Below are positions 1-5,221 of a DNA stretch of 5,221 nt, in pieces. Source of the DNA: Nitrosospira multiformis (lineage in GTDB: Bacteria; Pseudomonadota; Gammaproteobacteria; Burkholderiales; UBA11063); the NCBI GenBank assembly GCA_020726205.1, contig DYTA01000081.1, positions 1 through 5,221 of the forward strand, in the 5' to 3' direction. The first letter of the stretch is position 1. Every line of letters begins with the position of its first letter. Made by a program: the position numbers and the translations under genes. The notes under the pieces are model-generated. The model made no database searches. It had not been told where the DNA came from and saw nothing but the letters and a program-made list of their open reading frames with translations.

Positions 1-9
1 CTATATTCT

Positions 10-2013
10 TTAATTTTTAAACATCAAATCACGCAATATTTTCAACTCATCACGACATTTTGCGGCTTGTTCATATTCTAAATTTAACGCATGTTCTTTC
101 ATTTTTTTCTCAACTTGCTTGATTAACTTGGTTAAATTTTTTTCATTCATCTCTTCAGGTATTTGAACTTCAAATTTATTTTTAGCTTGTTCTTTATACA
201 CACCATCAATAATATCATTAATTGGCTTAATAATAGTTTGCGGAATTATACCATGTGTTTCATTATGAGCTATTTGCTTCTCTCTGCGACGAGCAGTCTC
301 ATCTAGAGCGAATTGCATTGCTTTAGTAATTTTTGATGCATAAAAAATTGCAAGACCATCCACATTACGAGCCGCACGACCAACTGTCTGAATCAATGAA
401 CGCTCGGACCGTAAAAACCCCTCTTTATCCGCATCAAAAATTGCTACCAAGCTAACTTCAGGCATATCTAAACCTTCACGTAGCAGATTAACACCAACTA
501 AAACATCAAATATACCAAGTCGCAAATCTCGGATAATCTCAACTCTCTCTACCGTATCAATATCAGAATGTAAGTAGCGAACCTTAATTCCATTTTCAGT
601 ATAATACTCACTCAGACGTTCTGCCATTTTTTTAGTCAGTGTTGTAACTAAAACTCTTTGATTTCGATCTTTACGCAATTTAACTTCGTGCATTAAATCA
701 TCTACTTGAGTTTCAACCGCTCGAATTTCAATTTCAGGATCAATTAACCCGGTTGGGCGCACAACTTGCTCAACTAAATTGTCTTGATGTTCTGCCTCAT
801 ATTTACCTGGTGTTGCCGATACCATAATAGTCTGCGGCATTCTTGCTTCAAATTCATTAAATTGTAGCGGTCGGTTGTCCATTGCTGATGGTAAACGAAA
901 TCCATAATCAACTAAATTTTGCTTACGAGCACGATCCCCATTGTACATTCCCCCAACCTGAGAAATGGTAACGTGTGATTCATCAATAAACATCAATGCA
1001 TTATTTGGTAAATAATCAATCATCGTTGGTGGTGGATCACCAGGATTACGCCCAGTTAAATGCCGAGAGTAATTTTCAATTCCCTTGCAAAAACCAATCT
1101 CTTGCAACATCTCCAAATCAAATTCGGTACGTTGCTTAATCCTAAAGGCTTCGATATTTTTACCTTGTGCTTCATATTCTTTAATTCTTAATTCCAATTC
1201 AGCTTTAATTCCACCACAAGCATTTAGCACTGTTTCTAATGGTGTAACATAATGAGATGATGGGAAAACGGTAAACCTACTTAAACGTTGTTCTACTTTC
1301 CCTGTTAATGGATCAAATAAGAATAAACCATCAATCTCATCATCAAACAAACTAATCCGAATGGCTTTATCATAATACTCTGCAGGAAATACATCAATAG
1401 TATCACCACGGACACGGAAAGAACCACGCACAAAATCGACATCAGCTCGCTTATATTGCATACTAACTAGCTGACGAATCATATCGGCTTGTGGCATATG
1501 CTCATGCTCTTTAACATGTAAAATCATTTTTTGATATGCGGCTTCATCACCAATACCATAAATAGCAGAAACTGTTGCCACAATAATTACATCATCACGT
1601 TCTAGTAGAGATTTAGTTGCAGAAAGACGCATTTGTTCAATATGTTCGTTAATAGCTGAATCTTTTTCAATAAATAAATCTTTGTGTGGAACATATGCTT
1701 CTGGTTGGTAGTAATCATAATAGGATACAAAGTACTCAACTGCATTTTCAGGAAAAAAATCACGAAACTCAGCATAGAGCTGTGCAGCTAGCGTTTTATT
1801 GTGTACCATAACAATTGCTGGACGACCTGTTTGAGCAATAACATTTGCCATAGTGTAAGTCTTACCACTACCTGTTACACCTAAAAGTGTTTGATATTGT
1901 AAACCATCATTTAACCCCTCAACCAAACTAGCAATTGCATTAGGCTGATCTCCTGCTGGTTCAAATGGTTGATAAAGTTTGAAGTTACTATTCGGATATT
2001 TAATTATTTTCAT
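10..2013 (-). CDS. uvrB: UvrABC excinuclease subunit B (nucleotide excision repair helicase)
   Basis: UvrB receives damaged DNA from UvrA in the cytoplasm, verifies the lesion by inserting a beta-hairpin between the strands, and recruits UvrC for the dual incision. The 667-residue protein is full length for the family (about 660-680). Visible in order are Walker A GVTGSGKT (45-52), the beta-hairpin [11 protein letters not shown] (99-109), the DEAD-like motif DESH (344-347), SATP (399-402), VNLLREGLD (508-516), QTVGRAARN (542-550) and a C-terminal UVR domain (about 627-662) that contacts UvrA and UvrC. The ATG is firm: an in-frame TAA lies immediately before it, and the conserved PAGDQP stretch begins by residue 19. 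No Shine-Dalgarno sequence is visible; the leader is AT/GT-rich and follows the upstream gene's terminator. No LexA-type operator is seen. All key motifs are intact and identification is secure. Confidence 0.98.
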   Translation of the reverse strand: MKIIKYPNSNFKLYQPFEPAGDQPNAIASLVEGLNDGLQYQTLLGVTGSGKTYTMANVIAQTGRPAIVMVHNKTLAAQLYAEFRDFFPENAVEYFVSYYDYYQPEAYVPHKDLFIEKDSAINEHIEQMRLSATKSLLERDDVIIVATVSAIYGIGDEAAYQKMILHVKEHEHMPQADMIRQLVSMQYKRADVDFVRGSFRVRGDTIDVFPAEYYDKAIRISLFDDEIDGLFLFDPLTGKVEQRLSRFTVFPSSHYVTPLETVLNACGGIKAELELRIKEYEAQGKNIEAFRIKQRTEFDLEMLQEIGFCKGIENYSRHLTGRNPGDPPPTMIDYLPNNALMFIDESHVTISQVGGMYNGDRARKQNLVDYGFRLPSAMDNRPLQFNEFEARMPQTIMVSATPGKYEAEHQDNLVEQVVRPTGLIDPEIEIRAVETQVDDLMHEVKLRKDRNQRVLVTTLTKKMAERLSEYYTENGIKVRYLHSDIDTVERVEIIRDLRLGIFDVLVGVNLLREGLDMPEVSLVAIFDADKEGFLRSERSLIQTVGRAARNVDGLAIFYASKITKAMQFALDETARRREKQIAHNETHGIIPQTIIKPINDIIDGVYKEQAKNKFEVQIPEEMNEKNLTKLIKQVEKKMKEHALNLEYEQAAKCRDELKILRDLMFKN

Positions 2014-2026
2014 TTAATATACACAC

Positions 2027-2055
2027 AAAAAAAGACCGCCATAACTTGGCGATCT
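2027..2055 (-). terminator. Rho-independent terminator after the yccA-like gene
   Basis: In the transcribed direction an 8-bp stem (AGATCGCC pairing with GGCGGTCT, one G-U wobble) encloses a 7-base loop, AAGTTAT, and runs into a 7-T tract. The stem arms are 2048-2055 and 2033-2040. It starts 16 bases after the yccA-like stop codon. There is no T-run on the opposite side, so it should work only for minus-strand transcripts. It ends 13 bases before the uvrB start codon, so it separates the two genes unless read-through occurs. Confidence 0.9.
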
Positions 2056-2071
2056 ATTACAGTCCAATGCA

Positions 2072-2770
2072 TTAGCGTCTATCATTTCCAGATAGTGCAA
2101 TAATAATTTGTAATAAACTAGTAAATAAATTATATAAACTAACATAAATATTTAATGTTGCAGAGATATAGTTGGTTTCACCGCCAATAATAATCTGATT
2201 CACTTGCCATAAAATCATCAATGAAGAAAAAATTACAAATGCACCACACAACATTAGTTGCATCATTGGTGTATGGAAAAAAATCATTGCTATCATTGAA
2301 ATTAAAATAACAACTCCACCAATTGCCAAGAAATTGGTCAAAAATGGCGTTTCTCGTTTAATTGTAAATGCGATTGCACTCATCACAAAAAACACGGCAG
2401 AAGTTAATAGCGCAGCTAATAAAATTAATTGACTACCATTCGGGATGCGTAAAGCTAGTTGCAATAATGGACCAAGCAATAAGCCCATCAATAATGTAAA
2501 CCCCATAAGCCAAACAATTCCCGCAAAACTATTACGATTCTTTTGTACCATAAACATTAGGAAGTACATTCCACCGATCAATAATAATGTTCCCATAATT
2601 GGGCTACCTGCCAAAAAGGCAAAAGACATATTCACACCGATCAATGCACCAATAGCTGTAGGAATCATTGATAAAGCCAATAGTAAGTATGTGCTACGCA
2701 AAACTTGCATTCTAACACTCTGTGATGGAGTTGCCATCGCATATTGTTGCTGTTGATAATTATAATTCAT
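2072..2770 (-). CDS. YccA-like Bax inhibitor-1 family inner-membrane protein
   Basis: This is a 232-residue, highly hydrophobic protein of the Bax inhibitor-1 (UPF0005, TMBIM) family. Its closest remembered relative is E. coli YccA, a substrate and modulator of the FtsH protease; the role here is inferred from that. After a Gln-rich N-terminal tail (1-25) come about seven membrane segments, near 27-47, 52-75, 82-106, 113-136, 144-164, 169-189 and 203-227. The C-terminal signature GGETNYISATLNIYVSLYNLF (from 196) is the YccA-type form. Where relatives have an acidic residue (Glu in YccA's FETSNII, Asp in many others) this protein has Gln189, and the second Asp of the YetJ-type pair is Ser211, as in YccA. 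The first ATG is preferred over Met12 because a TCCTT complement (AAGGA, 2778-2782) lies 7 bases upstream. The gene has its own promoter and terminator, so it appears monocistronic. Family assignment is strong; physiological role is uncertain. Confidence 0.93.
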   Translation of the reverse strand: MNYNYQQQQYAMATPSQSVRMQVLRSTYLLLALSMIPTAIGALIGVNMSFAFLAGSPIMGTLLLIGGMYFLMFMVQKNRNSFAGIVWLMGFTLLMGLLLGPLLQLALRIPNGSQLILLAALLTSAVFFVMSAIAFTIKRETPFLTNFLAIGGVVILISMIAMIFFHTPMMQLMLCGAFVIFSSLMILWQVNQIIIGGETNYISATLNIYVSLYNLFTSLLQIIIALSGNDRR

Positions 2771-2807
2771 ACCGTTTTCCTTATAACTTAAATTTATTTT
2801 CTTTGAT

Positions 2808-2837
2808 ATTATATAATACCTTATATTAAAAAATCAA
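2808..2837 (-). promoter_or_regulatory. Sigma70-type promoter of the yccA-like gene
   Basis: On the minus strand a -35 element TTGATT (2832-2837, 4 of 6 to TTGACA) is followed by an 18-base spacer and a perfect -10 TATAAT (2808-2813). The expected start site is near 2801, giving a leader of about 31 bases with an AAGGA ribosome site before the ATG at 2770. The -35 box lies just downstream of the sucD terminator's T-tract, consistent with an independent transcription unit. The region is AT-rich, which makes chance -10 matches easy, but the spacing, position and match quality are convincing together. Confidence 0.75.
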
Positions 2838-2854
2838 GAAGCTTCACATTCATT

Positions 2855-2889
2855 AAAAATAATTATCGCTCGGCAACTCCCGAGCGATA
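2855..2889 (-). terminator. Rho-independent terminator of the sucCD operon
   Basis: A perfect 10-bp inverted repeat (2864-2873 with 2880-2889; core ATCGCTCGG / CCGAGCGAT) has a 6-base loop. In the transcribed direction it is followed by ATTATTTTT (five consecutive T at 2855-2859). It starts 23 bases after the sucD stop codon. The T-tract is interrupted but the stem is strong and GC-rich against an AT-rich background. The + strand lacks a T-run after the hairpin, so it is probably unidirectional. Confidence 0.87.
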
Positions 2890-2912
2890 TATTCTCAATG
2901 TGAGTTTAAATG

Positions 2913-3797
2913 TTACATCATACCCTTAGATTTCAACAACTCTAACATTGTTGTACCTAATTCGGCAGGCGAGCGAGTATAAGCAATACCTGCTCGTTCA
3001 AATGCTGCAAATTTCTCTTCAGCTGTACCTTTACCACCAGAAATAATTGCACCAGCATGACCCATACGTTTACCAGCAGGAGCAGTAACTCCAGCGATGT
3101 AACCAACTACAGGTTTTGTAACGTGTGATTTCACATATTCAGCAGCTTCTTCTTCTGCAGTTCCACCAATTTCACCAATCATAATGATTGCTTCAGTTAA
3201 TGGATCTTCTTGGAATAATTTTAACGCATCAATATGAGACGTACCAGGAATTGGATCACCACCAATACCGATACAAGTAGACTGACCTAAACCTAATTTA
3301 GTTGTCTGTGCAACTGCTTCATAAGTCAAAGTACCAGAACGAGAGACAATACCGATTTTACCAGGTAAATGAATATGACCAGGCATAATACCAATTTTAC
3401 ATTCGCCAGGCGTAATAATCCCTGGACAATTTGGACCAATAATACGTGAACCACTAGACTCGGCATAACGCTTAATTTTTAGCATATCTAACGTTGGTAC
3501 ACCTTCGGTAATAATCACAACCAATGGTACACCTGCATCAATAGCCTCTACCGCAGAATCCATTACAAATGGTGCTGGTACATAAATTACTGACGCATCC
3601 GCTTGAGTTTCATGCACGGCTTCACGCATTGTATTAAAAACTGGTAAATTTAGATGAGTAGTACCACCTTTGCCAGGTGTTACACCACCAACAACTTTGG
3701 TGCCATAAGCAATTGCTTGTTCTGAATGAAATGTACCATTTTTACCAGTAAAACCTTGTACTAATACTTTGGTATTTTTATTAACTAAAACACTCAT
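2913..3797 (-). CDS. sucD: Succinyl-CoA synthetase alpha subunit (ADP-forming type)
   Basis: SucD is the alpha subunit of the cytoplasmic succinyl-CoA synthetase, which interconverts succinyl-CoA, NDP and phosphate with succinate, CoA and NTP in the TCA cycle. It carries the phosphohistidine intermediate. At 294 residues it is close to the usual 288-296. The N-terminal CoA-binding Rossmann domain shows [15 protein letters not shown] (13-27). GPNCPG (121-126) and SRSGTLTYE (152-160) follow, then the conserved Glu of MIGEIGG (Glu209). The active-site histidine is His247 in [10 protein letters not shown], equivalent to E. coli His246 when the initiator Met is not counted. The ATG follows an AAAGGA ribosome site (3804-3809) at 6 bases. 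The gene begins 18 bases after sucC ends, with no terminator between, so the two are co-transcribed and probably co-translated. Nothing is missing or unusual; identification is secure. Confidence 0.98.
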   Translation of the reverse strand: MSVLVNKNTKVLVQGFTGKNGTFHSEQAIAYGTKVVGGVTPGKGGTTHLNLPVFNTMREAVHETQADASVIYVPAPFVMDSAVEAIDAGVPLVVIITEGVPTLDMLKIKRYAESSGSRIIGPNCPGIITPGECKIGIMPGHIHLPGKIGIVSRSGTLTYEAVAQTTKLGLGQSTCIGIGGDPIPGTSHIDALKLFQEDPLTEAIIMIGEIGGTAEEEAAEYVKSHVTKPVVGYIAGVTAPAGKRMGHAGAIISGGKGTAEEKFAAFERAGIAYTRSPAELGTTMLELLKSKGMM

Positions 3798-3815
3798 GGT
3801 TAATCCTTTGTAATC

Positions 3816-4979
3816 TTATTTTAATGTTGCCACTACTTTTTGTGCTGCATCAGCTAACCCTTCCGCAGGAATTAAAGCTAAACCAGATTCTTTTAATAAT
3901 TTAGAACCTAACTCAGCATTATTGCCCTCCAAGCGAACTACCACTGGCACAGTAACATTTACCTCTTTTACTGCATCAATAATTGCTTCTGCAATCATAT
4001 CGCAACGAACAATTCCACCAAAAATATTAATCAATACAGCTTTTACATTACTATCAGCTAAAATCAATTTGAACGCTTCAATTACTCGAGCTTTAGTTGC
4101 ACCACCACCAACATCTAAGAAATTTGCGGGTTGTCCACCGTAAAGTTTAATAATATCCATTGTTGCCATTGCTAATCCAGCACCATTAACCATACAACCA
4201 ATATTACCTTCAAGCGCAACATAATTTAAATCATGTTCAGAGGCTTTTAATTCACGCTCATTTTCTTGTGATTTATCTCGTAAAGCAAGTAAATTTGGAT
4301 GACGAAATAAAGCATTTGAGTCTAAATTAATTTTAGCATCGACGCAAACTAATTCACCATTTTCACGAACGGCTAATGGATTAATTTCAAATAATGCAAA
4401 ATCATTTTCAACAAATGCTTTATATGCACCAAGCATCATTTTTACAAAATTAGCAATTTGATCACCAGTTAAGCCTAATTGGAATGCAACATCACGAGCT
4501 TGACATGGTTGTAAACCAACTAATGGATCAACTACTGTTTTTAGAATTTTTTCTGGAGTATCATGAGCTACTTTTTCAATCTCAACTCCACCTTCAGTTG
4601 AAGCCATAAACGTAATTCTACGACTAGAACGATCTACTACGGCACCTAAATACAATTCACGAGAAACAGGGTACAAGTCTTCAGAAACATATACTGAATT
4701 AACTGGTTGACCATTCGCATCAGTTTGATAAGTTACCAGATTTTTACCAATTAAGCTGTTTGCAACTTCACTTGCTTCTTCACGAGATTTAACAACTTTT
4801 ACGCCACCTGCTTTACCACGTCCACCAGCATGAACCTGAGCTTTAACTACAGCAAATTTACCAGCCAATTGATCAAATGCATTAGCTGCTTCATGACCAG
4901 ATGTAGCTAGAACCCCACTTTGAACACGTAAACCATAACTCGCCAATAACTCCTTGGCTTGATATTCATGTAAATTCAT
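3816..4979 (-). CDS. sucC: Succinyl-CoA synthetase beta subunit (ATP-grasp)
   Basis: SucC is the nucleotide- and succinate-binding beta subunit that pairs with SucD. At 387 residues it matches the family (E. coli 388). The N-terminal ATP-grasp domain contains Lys46 and the glycine-rich stretch AGGRGKAGG (51-59). Mg-nucleotide ligands appear as Glu198 and Asn200 in ALFEINPL, and as Asp214. The C-terminal CoA-ligase domain has [18 protein letters not shown] (258-275), DVGGGA (289-294) and the phosphohistidine-facing stretch [16 protein letters not shown] (318-333). Position 20, which is Pro in E. coli, is Gln here, and position 18 is Arg; this bears on nucleotide choice. The ATG follows an AAGGA ribosome site (4986-4990) at 6 bases. 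It is the first gene of the sucCD operon. The first 242 bases upstream hold no sucAB or lpd, so the operon is probably separate from the 2-oxoglutarate dehydrogenase genes, or at least has its own promoter. Confidence 0.98.
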   Translation of the reverse strand: MNLHEYQAKELLASYGLRVQSGVLATSGHEAANAFDQLAGKFAVVKAQVHAGGRGKAGGVKVVKSREEASEVANSLIGKNLVTYQTDANGQPVNSVYVSEDLYPVSRELYLGAVVDRSSRRITFMASTEGGVEIEKVAHDTPEKILKTVVDPLVGLQPCQARDVAFQLGLTGDQIANFVKMMLGAYKAFVENDFALFEINPLAVRENGELVCVDAKINLDSNALFRHPNLLALRDKSQENERELKASEHDLNYVALEGNIGCMVNGAGLAMATMDIIKLYGGQPANFLDVGGGATKARVIEAFKLILADSNVKAVLINIFGGIVRCDMIAEAIIDAVKEVNVTVPVVVRLEGNNAELGSKLLKESGLALIPAEGLADAAQKVVATLK

Positions 4980-5021
4980 AGTATATCCTTATAGTATAAA
5001 CAAAACTAAAATAACTTGATA

Positions 5022-5030
5022 ATTTTACCA
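5022..5030 (-). promoter_or_regulatory. Probable extended -10 promoter of sucCD
   Basis: On the minus strand the sequence TGGTAAAAT gives an extended -10 element (TG, one base, TAAAAT; 5 of 6 to TATAAT). The start site would be near 5015, leaving a leader of about 35 bases before the sucC ATG with its AAGGA site. The -35 region at the expected spacing (TTACGT) is poor, which is common for extended -10 promoters. A second -10-like TATACT closer to the gene was judged too near the ribosome site. The region is AT-rich, so confidence is moderate. Confidence 0.5.
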
Positions 5031-5221
5031 TACTATTTAAAATCACGTAAGTATTTGATTACATACCGCATAGCAACAATAATTATTACTTTATCTAACT
5101 CACACCAATTTATAACGCGCTAATTAAAATACATTAAATCATAAATCTAATAATAATTATATTTTTATCATACCTAAGTCTTATTTCTACAAAATTATAA
5201 ATATGCTAAAATATCTCAATA
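5031..5221. other. AT-rich intergenic region upstream of sucC
   Basis: This stretch has no open reading frame of note, no tRNA-like or rRNA-like segment, and no GC-rich hairpin with a T-tract. It is strongly AT-rich and likely holds control sites for sucCD and for a gene beyond the window edge. A match to the IHF consensus lies at 5048-5060, and a possible outward-facing promoter lies at 5204-5212. Confidence 0.6.
5204..5212 (+). promoter_or_regulatory. Possible divergent extended -10 promoter at window edge
   Basis: The + strand reads TGCTAAAAT, an extended -10 form (TG, one base, TAAAAT). A start site would fall near 5219, directing transcription out of the window. The -35 position has only a weak match (TTTCTA at 17 bases). 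Without the downstream gene this is tentative, and the AT-rich context raises the chance of a false match. Confidence 0.3.

Noticed and set aside
382..392. CTGTCTGAA, resembling the core of Neisseriaceae DNA uptake sequences
   Set aside because: It is a single copy inside uvrB that encodes the invariant motif QTVGR on the minus strand, so the codons explain it.
2129..2134. Perfect TATAAT on the minus strand inside the 3' end of the yccA-like gene, as a uvrB promoter
   Set aside because: It encodes Tyr-Asn of the conserved SLYNLF motif and has no convincing -35 box; kept only as a weak possibility in the uvrB finding.
2705..2737. Met12 as an alternative start of the yccA-like gene
   Set aside because: No ribosome site precedes it, while the first ATG has AAGGA at 7 bases.
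2445..2756. 103-codon + strand open frame opposite the yccA-like gene
   Set aside because: It is antisense to a well-supported membrane protein gene, has no family-like motifs, and its composition is explained by the complementary hydrophobic codons.
3798..3815. Possible regulatory element between sucC and sucD
   Set aside because: The 18-base gap holds only the sucD ribosome site; there is no hairpin or promoter.
3922..4143. 73-codon + strand open frame opposite sucC
   Set aside because: It lies wholly antisense to a highly conserved part of SucC, and its low-complexity Thr/Ile-rich product is a by-product of the sucC codons.
4991..4999. TATACT as the sucC -10 element
   Set aside because: It would put the transcription start within or next to the ribosome site, and no -35 lies at proper spacing.
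1..5221. A novel defence, mobile or RNA-based system
   Set aside because: All coding space is filled by four intact housekeeping genes, the gaps are 18-242 bases, and I see no direct-repeat arrays, insertion sequence ends, structured RNAs or foreign-composition segment.

Overview
This is an ordinary housekeeping segment from an AT-rich bacterium (GC roughly one third, judged by eye). All four intact genes are on the minus strand, so transcription runs from high to low coordinates: sucC, sucD, a YccA/Bax-inhibitor-1-type membrane protein gene, then uvrB. The SucC, SucD and UvrB proteins read, from memory, like betaproteobacterial and especially Neisseria-type sequences. Examples are the UvrB N-terminus with a YPNS-FKL-QPF-PAGDQP pattern and the SucC stretch [17 protein letters not shown]. 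My best guess is a low-GC member of the Neisseriales or a nearby betaproteobacterial lineage. This is inference, not a database result.

Layout, in transcription order. From 5221 down to 4980 is an AT-rich intergenic region with a probable extended -10 promoter for sucC, a possible IHF site, and a possible divergent promoter pointing out of the window at its edge. sucC (4979-3816) and sucD (3797-2913) form a two-gene operon with an 18-base gap and encode the two subunits of succinyl-CoA synthetase. A strong hairpin terminator (2855-2889) follows sucD. A clear sigma70-type promoter (2808-2837) then drives the yccA-like gene (2770-2072), which ends in a second canonical terminator (2027-2055). 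uvrB (2013-10) begins only 13 bases past that terminator's T-tract and lacks a Shine-Dalgarno sequence.

The genes fall into three functional units. SucCD carries out the substrate-level phosphorylation step of the TCA cycle. The YccA-like protein is probably an inner-membrane protein connected to FtsH-mediated quality control. UvrB is the central damage-verification helicase of nucleotide excision repair. They look like independent transcription units that happen to be adjacent, not one system.

I found no mobile element, CRISPR array, RNA gene, pseudogene or defence-like module, and no evidence of a previously undescribed system. The points worth a second look are small: the terminator placed directly before uvrB, a Gln replacing the usual acidic residue in the YccA-like protein, and a Gln at the nucleotide-specificity position of SucC.
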